Source: Candidatus Rifleibacteriota bacterium (GTDB lineage: Bacteria > Muiribacteriota > Ozemobacteria > Ozemobacterales > Ozemobacteraceae). Taken from it: 60,447 bases of DNA. Where the stretch lies: assembly GCA_015233565.1 (NCBI GenBank), contig JADFXM010000045.1, forward strand, positions 1 through 60,447, written 5' to 3'. The notes beneath the pieces are model-generated. The model was not told where the DNA came from. It saw only the letters and a list, made by a program, of their open reading frames with translations, and made no database searches. The position numbers were made by a program, and so were the translations under genes. This document shows positions 51,296-59,779 of the stretch, one piece after another. The stretch's first letter is position 1; each line of letters begins with the position of its first letter.

Positions 51296-53509
51296 TTAAA
51301 ACCATCTCGTGCTCCGTTCAAAATTGAGCCCAAAAAAAACATCTCTTCTGATGGCAGGTTCGCCTACCGCCTTCTCTTCCCACATGAAACGCCTCATTTT
51401 GATCAGAGTTGAAAGCGATCTGTTAATTGGCATTTTTAAAGCAATTTCACCATCTGAACCGCGAATTTCAGACATTTGAAATGAACCAAAAATACAACCA
51501 TGTAACGACAGTTCCCAATTTTGGAAAATCTTTTTTGTAAATTGAAATCCAAAATCATAACCATCATTTACCAAAATTTCCTCGGATTTCGTCCGAAACA
51601 ATCTTCCGGAGCATAGAAAGACGCTCAGGGGGGTATACCATTTTGATTTAGTAATCGGGGGTTTCCACAAACCTCCCACCATCAGTTCTCCAAACTTTGG
51701 AAAAGCCGGGCCCTGCTGTTGTGGACGTAATGAAGATTGATAGTCCAAAATAAGTATCGGATGAATTTCTCCTCTACTTTTGTTTATTGAATAACTGGTA
51801 TTAATTTTCAAGGAATCCTGGACTCGAAAGTCATTATAATCAAAAGTGTTAGCTTTAAAGGAAAGAAATAAATCGCTCTCTGAGCGGTCGATTTGAAAAG
51901 TTTCATCCAGAGAAAATCGCTTTTGCTGGTATATCGCTCCGATTAGATCAGGGATATTGTAATTTGTCCCTGTCATGCCGATCGCCCCGCCGATTCCTCC
52001 TGAGCCTGAGGTTGTATATCTTGAAATTGGCCCTGAATAATCAGTTTTATCAAGATTAAAACTGAAGTTTCCATTAAGTTTATATATTGCGCGCTTATCA
52101 TACTTGCTAAGAAGACTTTTCCTCATTTTTGAAGGATTCTTCAGAAAAAAATCATCCAGAACGTTTGTCAAAGTCTTTTTCAGAACTTTTCCTGTCCCTT
52201 TTGGAAACAGGTCCATTCCACCAAGTGAAAAGAATTCTGAAGTCACAAGCCGGTATTTTTCAGTTTCGTTAATGACTCTGCCATTTATCTTGATTCCATT
52301 TTTATCAGCTATTCCTTCAAAACGAATAATCTCTGCAAGCAACTTTGAATTTTTAACTTTCATCCAAAGTGAATACAAGGAACTTCCAGTCATTTCAATC
52401 ATTGCCACACGATCAATCGATGGATAGACCGCCCGAAGATAGTTCCCAAAAGAAGCGATGTTTTTCGTTTCAGGATTCTGGAAACCAGACATATCCATCA
52501 TGCAAACGTCTGCTTTTGTTTCAATTCTAAAAGCATTCAAAATAGTCGAATCAAATTTTTCCAGCTCTTCTGCTGTTGGCATCAGGCAATCAGCAATTCT
52601 TTTATTTTTTAGAGGTTCTATCTGTTTTTCCAATTCCTGGCGAATACTAATATTTTCTTCTATTCCTAGTTTTTCCTTTAAAGCTTCTCCTAAAATTTGC
52701 CTCTTTCCATCTTTTTTATTTATTTTCACTTTTCCAATAACAGTTTCCGAGGAGTTGGCATAAAACACACTTCTCCCATCTGTTAAACGCAATTCAAAAG
52801 AGATCCCTAATGAAGGGGGATCATTTGGAACCGAATTTTGAATTGCAAAATCCAACCACGGAAACCTATAAAACAAATTCTGAAGCTCACTCAACTGCAT
52901 AGTTGAAAACAAAACAGTAAAGGAAGCGCTTTCAGCCTGACTTTTCAAGGATTCAAGCGTTTTAGCACAATCTTCGACATCTATTTTAGGATCCCAGGAT
53001 GGCCACTGAAGTTTTACTTCCGGGCTGATCAAGGAAATAAACAGGATGGTCTTCCCTTTGTATACAGTCTTATAAAAAGGCAATATTTTACTCTGATATG
53101 ATGCAATTGGCTGATTTTCAAATACCGCGTTGGAAAAAATGAATGGGAATGAGGCATTTTCGGAACACATTTTTAAAGCAGAAAGACCTATTGAAAAGTC
53201 ATTTGGGTGAATTCCCATTACCGTAAAGTTGGATAAATTCATAAGACGTGTAATCCCAACTTCATTTACCGTATCAAAAGCCATAATTGGACCAAACATA
53301 TCCCCCGCAGAAATCAAAAGGGAGTCATTTTTTGAAAACCCATCTGCTTCAAGAATAGGCCACACTTTGGAAAATTTTCCACCTTTGTCCGGAGCTAAGG
53401 ACCCGTGAATGCTCTCAAAAAATGCAAAGTTTAATGCTTCCAGGGGTTCCTGGGCAAAGGAATAACTACAAATAGTACACATAAGAATCATTAATCTAAT
53501 TAATTTCAT
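51296..53509 (-). CDS. Degenerate UshA-like 5'-nucleotidase with barrel-like C-terminus
   Basis: A 737-residue exported protein. The signal peptide ends SYSFA-QEP. About residues 25-290 follow the metallophosphatase domain of 5'-nucleotidases, but the metal sites are partly lost: the first D-x-H reads S-I-H (33-35), LLISAGDMFGP keeps its Asp (70), and GNHEFD reads GIHPNDF (99-105). About 325-470 follow the 5'-nucleotidase C-terminal domain (FGNYLRAVYP, then VTSEFFSLGGMDLFP). The last 230 residues are amphipathic beta-type (QIDRSESDLFLSFKANTF) and end in -RWF, the terminal aromatic typical of outer-membrane barrels. I infer a surface-anchored pseudo-enzyme or altered nucleotidase. It is divergent from the pilin operon. 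Confidence 0.75.
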   Translation of the reverse strand: MKLIRLMILMCTICSYSFAQEPLEALNFAFFESIHGSLAPDKGGKFSKVWPILEADGFSKNDSLLISAGDMFGPIMAFDTVNEVGITRLMNLSNFTVMGIHPNDFSIGLSALKMCSENASFPFIFSNAVFENQPIASYQSKILPFYKTVYKGKTILFISLISPEVKLQWPSWDPKIDVEDCAKTLESLKSQAESASFTVLFSTMQLSELQNLFYRFPWLDFAIQNSVPNDPPSLGISFELRLTDGRSVFYANSSETVIGKVKINKKDGKRQILGEALKEKLGIEENISIRQELEKQIEPLKNKRIADCLMPTAEELEKFDSTILNAFRIETKADVCMMDMSGFQNPETKNIASFGNYLRAVYPSIDRVAMIEMTGSSLYSLWMKVKNSKLLAEIIRFEGIADKNGIKINGRVINETEKYRLVTSEFFSLGGMDLFPKGTGKVLKKTLTNVLDDFFLKNPSKMRKSLLSKYDKRAIYKLNGNFSFNLDKTDYSGPISRYTTSGSGGIGGAIGMTGTNYNIPDLIGAIYQQKRFSLDETFQIDRSESDLFLSFKANTFDYNDFRVQDSLKINTSYSINKSRGEIHPILILDYQSSLRPQQQGPAFPKFGELMVGGLWKPPITKSKWYTPLSVFLCSGRLFRTKSEEILVNDGYDFGFQFTKKIFQNWELSLHGCIFGSFQMSEIRGSDGEIALKMPINRSLSTLIKMRRFMWEEKAVGEPAIRRDVFFGLNFERSTRWF

Positions 53510-53689
53510 GAATCTATTCCCTGTTTTGCCAAATTGGGGATCCTTTTCTTTAATCTTTCAATTGAATTTCAAAGTATAATTAGGCACAAAAATTGCCAAA
53601 TGTCCACTCATTATTATGAAAAAAATGATTCGTGTTCGGCACTGCAAGTAGAAATTTACAAAACTTAATATATCTATTTGGGGATTAGT

Positions 53690-53718
53690 TTGACATGCTA
53701 CGGTAAATAACTTAAAAT
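53690..53718 (+). promoter_or_regulatory. Sigma70-type promoter of the pilin operon
   Basis: Perfect -35 TTGACA (53690-53695), 17-bp spacer, -10 TAAAAT (53713-53718), 36 bp before the GTG start. This is among the best promoters seen in the window. Confidence 0.7.
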
Positions 53719-53754
53719 TTAATTGAAGAGTAAAAAAGGATAAATCCGTTAACT

Positions 53755-55821
53755 GTGAAAATAAAGGCAACAAAGGGTTTTATTTTCTTGCTCGCGTTGT
53801 TCATGGTCTTTTTTCTTTTTCTCGCGGGCTGGATGTTCCTGCATTACACAATTCAATCAAAAAATGTTTTCAACGTTTTTTTCAGAGATGATTTGGCACG
53901 ATTTATAGCTGAGAGCGCGATTTCAGAAAAGAGAGTCATTTTTGAGAAAGATCTGAAAACTAGTTCCGCTTCTCTTCAGAGACTTATTGACTGTGGAAAC
54001 ATGAGTGGGCCATCAGAACAGAAATTAGAAGATTTCACTCTCGCCAATTTGCCTCAAACTTCTGCTCTGATTTCACAACTTGGGTTCCCTGGAAATTTCA
54101 CCATAAAAGCCTCTACGATTGTCAAAGACATTGATCGCGTCCTGGCTGAAACCGGTGGAGTAAGAAAAAAATACGACAAAGAATTTCAGGCAACTGTACA
54201 ATTTAAGCTGAACGTCGGAAGTAATTTCAAGGGGCATACGGGTAATACGGTATTTGTTCAGGAATTCGACCTTAAGCTTGTTTCATTACGCAGTCCACCG
54301 AATCGTCCTGCCAGTAACGGTTATACTACAAATGTTACAAACGATTACGTTTTGTTCGTCCGAGATGCTTCCAACGAATTCAAAGAATTTTCAGGTGAAT
54401 CTTTAAACAATGACAAAATAAGACTTTCCCTTAGGCAAGATGCCACTTCTGCAGTAAAAGGAAAAATTTATTTTGGATGTCCTGACAGTGACCATGTGTT
54501 TCTAAATATAGGAGAGGATCTTAAGAAAATAATTCCTGCTGATCTCCCAATAGTAACCATCCCCTGGTCTGACATCCAAACTTGGATGCCAAACGTTGCC
54601 CAACAGTTTCAGATTATAAAAAGCAATGCGGCAAGCAAAGGGGTTACGATAGATCTCGCTAAAATTGAAGCTCAAATTTCGGTTAAACATAATCCCATAT
54701 CGCAGAATCCAGGCTTTTGGCTAACCTTGTGGGCTAAAATATCCGGCCTGTTTGATAGTTTTTTCAATGCTTTCCAGAATGTAAATAAAGAAAAAGGCAA
54801 CAAACAGCACGGGATCGGTATTGCTTCCGACAACGATCTAGACCAAGGTATCTGTGACCGCATGGAAGGAAAACTCAGACAGCGATTTTGGCAAACATCC
54901 ACTTTTAAATTCGATCTAAGTAAGTTAAGCGATGACGCCGATTTCCAAAATGAATTAAAACAGAAGGAAAGCGAGCTAATTCGCGATATTTCTTATCTTC
55001 CCCAATCATTATTGGATGAAATTTCAGCTAAAAAAGCAGCAGGAACTTCCTTGAATATGGGTGAAGAATTGGCCAGTCTGATCGACCACTATCAGACAAC
55101 GGAAAATAGAGCCTTGATGTCGCAAGGGAATGATCGCTTTAAATTTAAGCCGGGTCTTGCTCAATCTGATCAAAACCAAGATTTCCCTGAACCAGTTGTT
55201 GTGAACAAAACCGGATCACCTGATATTTCAACTTTTCTCCCTTTTTCTTCATATCTTTTAAGATCCTACAATTTTCTTACCAGTGATGATTTCTTTGGTA
55301 GCCCACCCTCCAATCCTGCAACGCCGCCAAGTCCATTAATGGATGTAACAAACAATACTATCAACCTCAAAGGAATAATAGCCATTGGCGGAAGTATTAC
55401 TCTTAAAAAGGGGTTCAAATACCGTGGAGCTGGCGTATTAATAGCCCTGGGGGACATTAACATCGAAGGATCTGTAACAGCCCTCGATCCAACAGTTGAT
55501 GGGCCGTTTTTTATCTACACCTGGCTTGGAAACATTAACGCCAACACAGTTGAACAAGGAAAAATTGAAGCTTCACTAATCGCTCTGAATTGGCAGTTTT
55601 CAACCGGGGCAAGGTCTATGGTAAATTTCAACAAAAAGAAAGCTGAAGTTCTTGGAAATCTGGTTGCTGACCGTATTAACTTGACAAGCATGGGTGATAA
55701 CATGGATAATACGATCACATATGATTACCAAAGGCTAGGAATACCCCAAGATCTGTACACCTTCTTTCTTGGAGGGCTTACCAGAACTACATCGATTTCT
55801 TTTGACCAGCCAGAGCTTTGA
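53755..55821 (+). CDS. PilX/GspK-like pilus-assembly protein
   Basis: A 688-residue protein with an N-terminal membrane helix (GFIFLLALFMVFFLFLAGWMF) preceded by a short basic end, like the PilX/GspK N-terminus, though without the consensus Gly-Phe/Glu prepilin site. The bulk is extracytoplasmic. The C-terminal 170 residues (LKGIIAIGGSITLKKGFKY, then VLIALGDINIEGSV) show the G/I/V-rich ladder of bactofilin-like or 'polymer-forming' beta-helices. It starts at GTG with AAGGA upstream. Two prepilin-like genes follow within 10 bp and with a 4-nt overlap, so it is likely part of a minor-pilin or pseudopilin tip complex. Confidence 0.65.
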   Translation: MKIKATKGFIFLLALFMVFFLFLAGWMFLHYTIQSKNVFNVFFRDDLARFIAESAISEKRVIFEKDLKTSSASLQRLIDCGNMSGPSEQKLEDFTLANLPQTSALISQLGFPGNFTIKASTIVKDIDRVLAETGGVRKKYDKEFQATVQFKLNVGSNFKGHTGNTVFVQEFDLKLVSLRSPPNRPASNGYTTNVTNDYVLFVRDASNEFKEFSGESLNNDKIRLSLRQDATSAVKGKIYFGCPDSDHVFLNIGEDLKKIIPADLPIVTIPWSDIQTWMPNVAQQFQIIKSNAASKGVTIDLAKIEAQISVKHNPISQNPGFWLTLWAKISGLFDSFFNAFQNVNKEKGNKQHGIGIASDNDLDQGICDRMEGKLRQRFWQTSTFKFDLSKLSDDADFQNELKQKESELIRDISYLPQSLLDEISAKKAAGTSLNMGEELASLIDHYQTTENRALMSQGNDRFKFKPGLAQSDQNQDFPEPVVVNKTGSPDISTFLPFSSYLLRSYNFLTSDDFFGSPPSNPATPPSPLMDVTNNTINLKGIIAIGGSITLKKGFKYRGAGVLIALGDINIEGSVTALDPTVDGPFFIYTWLGNINANTVEQGKIEASLIALNWQFSTGARSMVNFNKKKAEVLGNLVADRINLTSMGDNMDNTITYDYQRLGIPQDLYTFFLGGLTRTTSISFDQPEL

Positions 55822-55830
55822 AATTAATAA

Positions 55831-56325
55831 ATGAAAAAGTTTAACGGATTTACAATCTTTGAAATTCTCCTGGCGCTTATTGTTTTTTCAAGCGCAATGG
55901 CTTTCTTATACGGGCTTTTCAGCTCCTCCTCCCAAGGAACACTTGATTCCTACAATGAAACAATAGCTTACACGATTGCTGAAGAATCTCTTGAATGGGT
56001 GGCAGGTTTGGGGTACGAACGTTTAAATGAATGGTGTTCTGATTCATCTACTATTACCCCCGACGAGCTTGGAATTTCCGTTAGAGCACCTGGCGCATTA
56101 GGTGGAGGGGAACCTTTTCAGGATATCACAAAAGTTACAATTGATGGAGGAGTCGGAAAAATCGATTATCCGGAAGATTATCAGAATTTTGAACGCAGAG
56201 TTGTCATTCAAAAGATTCCAAGCGCTAATTTAATTTATGTCGAAACAACCGTACAAATTAAATTAGGCTTTTTTAAAAAAGGCAGAATCGTCCTTGGAAA
56301 ACTCGTCGGAGCCGAATATCTGTGA
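55831..56325 (+). CDS. Minor pilin/pseudopilin (prepilin-type N-terminus)
   Basis: A 164-residue type IV pilin-like protein. The class III signal KKFNGFTIFEILLALIVFSS has the prepilin-peptidase Gly, the new N-terminal Phe and Glu at +5, followed by the hydrophobic assembly helix. The rest is a small soluble domain. Its size fits PilV/GspI-type minor pilins. It begins 10 bp after the PilX-like gene and its stop overlaps the next start. The major pilin, ATPases and prepilin peptidase are not in the window. Confidence 0.85.
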   Translation: MKKFNGFTIFEILLALIVFSSAMAFLYGLFSSSSQGTLDSYNETIAYTIAEESLEWVAGLGYERLNEWCSDSSTITPDELGISVRAPGALGGGEPFQDITKVTIDGGVGKIDYPEDYQNFERRVVIQKIPSANLIYVETTVQIKLGFFKKGRIVLGKLVGAEYL

Positions 56326-56966
56326 AAATTAAAAATAAATTAAAAAAAGGAATGAACCTGGTTGAGGTAGCCGTCGTATTAGTTATTGCAAGCCTAATGT
56401 TTCTTCCAATGACGAGGTTCTGGTTTATGAGTCAAAAATCCGCAGTAAAAGGTTTCGAAAGACTGGAAACCCTGACAACCGCAAGAATAATTCTTGAGAA
56501 GGTACAGCGCGACCTGAAAACCTATTGTTTTTCTTCGTCTAACAGGTTCACCCAATCACCCAACGGAACCTATCAATTTCTGGTTTTCCCTGGAGTGGAA
56601 TACGTTAAAGCTTCACCATCCAGCCCAGACGGAAAAGTTCCTTTAAACTCAATCACTTATACTTTTGACTCAAACAAACGGACTTTGGTTCGTACCCTGC
56701 TCTATAATTCTAGATATCAATCAATAACCGGTAAATCACAAATCTCAGAAGTTGTAGGGCAGAACGTTGCATCATTCTCAATTAACCTTTATTCTTTATT
56801 CAAAGTAGGTTTTTTTGATATTGATGTTTTCTGCCAGTCTTTTAATCCTTCCAGGCGTACCGAAAGTACACATTTAAGAACTGCAGTGCGATCAGACTAT
56901 GAATGCCGGCTTGCGCGACATCTCTTCCAGATCCCGAATATGAAATCTGAGCTTCTTCAACCATAA
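56322..56966 (+). CDS. Minor pilin/pseudopilin (PilW/GspJ-like)
   Basis: A 214-residue prepilin-like protein. KKGMNLVEVAVVLVIASLMF gives the Gly cleavage site, Met at +1, Glu at +5 and a hydrophobic helix. The soluble part (e.g. TLTTARIILEKVQRDL) matches the helix and strand order of PilW/GspJ-type minor pilins. GTG start, overlapping the preceding stop by 4 nt. Last gene of the pilin group before three small lipoprotein-like genes. Confidence 0.85.
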   Translation: MKIKNKLKKGMNLVEVAVVLVIASLMFLPMTRFWFMSQKSAVKGFERLETLTTARIILEKVQRDLKTYCFSSSNRFTQSPNGTYQFLVFPGVEYVKASPSSPDGKVPLNSITYTFDSNKRTLVRTLLYNSRYQSITGKSQISEVVGQNVASFSINLYSLFKVGFFDIDVFCQSFNPSRRTESTHLRTAVRSDYECRLARHLFQIPNMKSELLQP

Positions 56967-57020
56967 TTTTTGCATATTAATGTGCAAATTTTGATCACAC
57001 GAATGGGGAGGAAAAAAGAA

Positions 57021-57320
57021 ATGAAAAATTTTTTCGGAATGTCTTTGTTGTTACTAATGTTGTTCGCTGTTTCCATCTCTCAAACTGGCTGTGACGCAGC
57101 GGCCCTTTCCAAAGCACTTAGTAGCGTAGGAACAGTATTAAGTTCGATTAGTTCAGCAATGGGTTCTTTAGCTTCGGGAACCGCATCTGTCAGCGCTACC
57201 AGCAGCACTGGCACTGGCACCGGCACTGGAACTGGCACTGGAACTGGCACTGGAACTGGCACTGGAACTGGCACTGGTGTGCAAAATTCTACTTCCACGG
57301 TTAGTAATACCAATCCTTAA
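57021..57320 (+). CDS. Lipoprotein-like protein with (Thr-Gly)n tail
   Basis: A 99-residue protein, first of three tandem relatives. The N-terminus MKNFFGMSLLLLMLFAVSIS leads to QTGCDAAAL: Gly-Cys as in a lipobox, but Gln at -3 is unusual. A helical part (ALSKALSSVGTVLSSISSAM) is followed by about 24 alternating Thr-Gly residues encoded by a 12-bp microsatellite, then STVSNTNP. All three members end in N-P. The ATG with GGGGAGGAAAAAAGAA was chosen over a start 17 codons upstream. It lies 54 bp after the pilin genes. Function unknown; a surface or pilus-associated peptide is possible. Confidence 0.7.
   Translation: MKNFFGMSLLLLMLFAVSISQTGCDAAALSKALSSVGTVLSSISSAMGSLASGTASVSATSSTGTGTGTGTGTGTGTGTGTGTGTGVQNSTSTVSNTNP
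57205..57277 (+). repeat. Microsatellite (GGCACTGGAACT)n
   Basis: Hexamer/12-mer tandem repeat GGCACT-GGAACT encoding Gly-Thr. It is almost pure, so slippage in multiples of 6 bp would change the protein length without frameshift. Confidence 0.8.
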
Positions 57321-57389
57321 TTCTGAATAATTTTAAGTTCATTAATCATTAACAATAGAGACCAAAAAATTTCCAAATAGGAGGGAATT

Positions 57390-58121
57390 ATGAAAAAGTT
57401 TTTACAAATGGTTGTGGTCTGGGTTCTTTTAGTAGGGGTCGTTTTTACTCAAGTAGGCTGTGATGATGGCAGCAATGCTGTTCCAGCCGCCATTGATTCC
57501 ACCAGCTCGTTATTAGATGCCATGACTACTTTAATGAATCAAAATGCCGCTCTTGCTTCTGAGGTGGCTTCACTCTCAGCTCAAGTGAACACACTTTCGA
57601 CATTAACAGCTTCGAGCACAAGCACTTCAACAGCTTCTTCTACATCAACAGCAACCTCAACAAGCACTGATACTAGTGCATTAACGAATACTTACACAAA
57701 CATACTAACAATCACTAATACTAATACTAACACTGCCACCGATACCACCACCAACACAAACATACTCACAATCACAAATACAGACACCAACATTCTAACA
57801 ATCACTAATACCGATACTAACATCTTCACTATCACCAACACAGCCACTTCAACTTCTACGGCCATTTCGACTGACACAGCTATGATAAACACTTTGTTAA
57901 ATTCCTTTAAACGAGTGATCGATCGAGAAAGAGAAAGAGCACGAATTGCCAGAGAACTCTGGGAAGCAAGAAGAATCGAACGTGAACGCTTGGAACGTGA
58001 ACGCTGGGAACGTGAACATCGCTTCCATGGCCCCGCCTCCTTCCCCCCAATTCCATTTCCTTGGGCAACTTCGACAGCTGCTCAGAATGCCACAACTACA
58101 ACAGGTGCAGTCAATCCGTAA
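57390..58121 (+). CDS. Lipoprotein-like protein with T-x-T repeats and charged helix
   Basis: A 243-residue protein, second of the trio. The signal MKKFLQMVVVWVLLVGVVF ends in TQVGCDDGS. Residues 33-70 look like a coiled-coil (NQNAALASEVASLSAQVNTL). Residues 73-165 are alternating Thr repeats (T-N-T-x, I-L-T-I-T-N). Residues 172-203 form a strongly charged Arg/Glu helix (RERERARIARELWEARR). The end is AVNP. The AAATAGGAGGGAATT site precedes the ATG. Function unknown. The T-x-T ladder could be an extended or beta-solenoid spacer. Confidence 0.75.
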   Translation: MKKFLQMVVVWVLLVGVVFTQVGCDDGSNAVPAAIDSTSSLLDAMTTLMNQNAALASEVASLSAQVNTLSTLTASSTSTSTASSTSTATSTSTDTSALTNTYTNILTITNTNTNTATDTTTNTNILTITNTDTNILTITNTDTNIFTITNTATSTSTAISTDTAMINTLLNSFKRVIDRERERARIARELWEARRIERERLERERWEREHRFHGPASFPPIPFPWATSTAAQNATTTTGAVNP

Positions 58122-58142
58122 TTGAGGTTCTCTAGCTTAGCT

Positions 58143-58201
58143 GATAGTTTACTTTAAGACAATAATTCCATCATCCAAATAAAGTCTTAAAGTAAACTAT
58201 C
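58143..58201. repeat. Perfect 18-bp inverted repeat between lipoprotein genes 2 and 3
   Basis: GATAGTTTACTTTAAGAC and its exact reverse complement are separated by 23 bp. No T run follows, so it is not a standard terminator. It may be an attenuator, mRNA-stabilising stem or protein site. Confidence 0.75.
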
Positions 58202-58226
58202 CAAAAATGGTTTTCGGGAGGAAAAG

Positions 58227-58994
58227 ATGAAAACAAGATTTCAAATTATGATGGTTTTTGTGATGCTGATTTCAGTTTCAATCACTCAAACCGGATGTGA
58301 TATGGCCCAGCTCGCAAACCTTATCGGGGCTGTCGGAAAAATTGCCACAGCAATAGGGGGGGCCTTCAGCGCGCTTGGTAGCACCGCTTCCTCGACAGCC
58401 CAAGTCCCCAGCACATCAAGCATCCTAACAAGTACCAGCACAAGTACTTCCACCAGTGTTAACATCGTTCCTGGTTATACCGCAGGCGACACCTCAACCA
58501 ATACTATTCCCGGTGCTTCGACATATAGTAACACATACACAAACACAATGGTCAACGTGGTTCCTGGGTATACCGCAGGCAACACCTCAACCAATACCAT
58601 TCCTGGCGCATCTACATACAGCAACACATACACAAATACGAACACAAATACGAACACAATTGCAAGCACTAATACCTACACTAACGTACTTACTTACTCT
58701 AACACTTTTACTAGTACGGTCACCTATACTAATGTGCTTACCGTCACAAACACTTTAACTAATACCAACACTCTCACCAATGTACTTACCATCACAAACA
58801 CTTTAACTAATACCAACACTCTCACCAATGTACTCACCAACACTAACACTTTAACCAATACCAATACTCTCACCAATGTACTTACCAACACTAACACTTT
58901 AACCAACACTGTTACCTATACAAGCCTCATGACTTACACCAATAGTTATACCAACACCCAAAGATCGACATCGACTGGCGTTACCAACCCCTAA
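58227..58994 (+). CDS. Lipoprotein-like protein with long T-x-T repeats
   Basis: A 255-residue protein, third of the trio. The signal MKTRFQIMMVFVMLISVS ends in ITQTGCDMA. A small Ala/Gly helix (LIGAVGKIATAIGGAFSAL) is followed by two 31-residue direct repeats (each with VPGYTAG and NTIPGASTYSNTYTNT). Four 16-residue repeats of TNVLTxTNTLTNTNTL type come next, ending GVTNP. Threonine and asparagine dominate. GGGAGGAAAAG lies before the ATG; a strong terminator follows. T-x-T ladders occur in ice-binding beta-solenoids and in adhesin stalks; neither role is shown here. Confidence 0.78.
   Translation: MKTRFQIMMVFVMLISVSITQTGCDMAQLANLIGAVGKIATAIGGAFSALGSTASSTAQVPSTSSILTSTSTSTSTSVNIVPGYTAGDTSTNTIPGASTYSNTYTNTMVNVVPGYTAGNTSTNTIPGASTYSNTYTNTNTNTNTIASTNTYTNVLTYSNTFTSTVTYTNVLTVTNTLTNTNTLTNVLTITNTLTNTNTLTNVLTNTNTLTNTNTLTNVLTNTNTLTNTVTYTSLMTYTNSYTNTQRSTSTGVTNP
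58459..58644 (+). repeat. Two 93-bp direct repeats
   Basis: Two adjacent in-frame copies of 93 bp encode the VPGYTAG...NTYTNT unit of the third lipoprotein-like gene; the copies differ at a few, mostly silent, positions. Confidence 0.75.
58730..58915 (+). repeat. 48-bp tandem coding repeat, about four copies
   Basis: The unit CACTTTAACYAATACCAA plus CTCTCACCAATGTACT and so on recurs every 48 bp and codes for NTLTNTNTLTNVLT(I/N)T. Confidence 0.75.
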
Positions 58995-59014
58995 CCAAAA
59001 ATCCTTTTTAAGGA

Positions 59015-59046
59015 AAGCCCCACCATTAAACGTGGGGCTTTTTTTA
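59015..59046 (+). terminator. Strong rho-independent terminator
   Basis: AAGCCCCAC, 8-nt loop, GTGGGGCTT, then TTTTTT. It closes the pilin/lipoprotein transcription unit 21 bp after the last stop. Confidence 0.92.
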
Positions 59047-59316
59047 TAATGTTATATTTGGGTGACGGTTAGCACTCCAAGAAAATCGGTGCTGAAAAAA
59101 GAAGAAACAGAAAAAAAAGGACAGTGTGGCAAAATCACTGAATAAATCACCTTGAAATACACATGAACAGAGGAATACAAAATTAGGAGGAATATATTTT
59201 TTTGTTCTACCAAGGTTTTCTGCATTTAGCCTTAAATTTGAGCTAAAATTACCAGCCAGTTTGCTGTGTCAAAAAAAGAGAATAAAAGCAGAACGAAAAA
59301 AAAGCTGGCTGGAATA

Positions 59317-59533
59317 ATAATACCAATTTCAATTAGTTAGTTCGCTCATCCGGCCTAATTCGAGCTTCAGATCTGAGGAAATTGGAGTTGGGTCTGACGG
59401 AAATGAATGCTTCAACCGTCCAGGAAGGGCTCCTTAATTTTCATGAAAGTTCCGTGTTTTCTTGGAAAATTTGCCGATCCAACTTCATTATGATCAAATC
59501 AATGTTCTTGGGGTGATGCAGATATTTTTTGGG
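59317..59533 (-). repeat. ~215-bp dispersed repeat, copy 2 (inverted)
   Basis: Reverse complement of the element at 50944-51156. It lies in a 730-bp gene-free stretch (59047-59779) in which I otherwise see only an 8-bp CCAGCCAG/CTGGCTGG pair just left of it and the promoter of the last gene. Confidence 0.75.
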
Positions 59534-59720
59534 ATAGGAGTAATTACCTACTTGAACTGCTTAATCCTAATTTTTTTAATGCGTTTGTTCTGAAGGTGTG
59601 AAAAAATTGATTTTTTGAAAATGTATCTGCTTCCAAAGTCACACTAGAAAACTATTGTAATAATTTTCACCTGTAAAACTTTAGATTTTTCACAACTTGT
59701 CTTGCAATAGTTGAACTTTT

Positions 59721-59749
59721 TTGAATCTCTCTATTGTTTGTGTTAAAAT
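59721..59749 (+). promoter_or_regulatory. Promoter of the last gene
   Basis: TTGAAT (59721-59726), 17-bp spacer, TAAAAT (59744-59749), 31 bp before the GTG start. Confidence 0.55.
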
Positions 59750-59779
59750 TAATAACAGATATCTTAGGAAGGTTTTATC

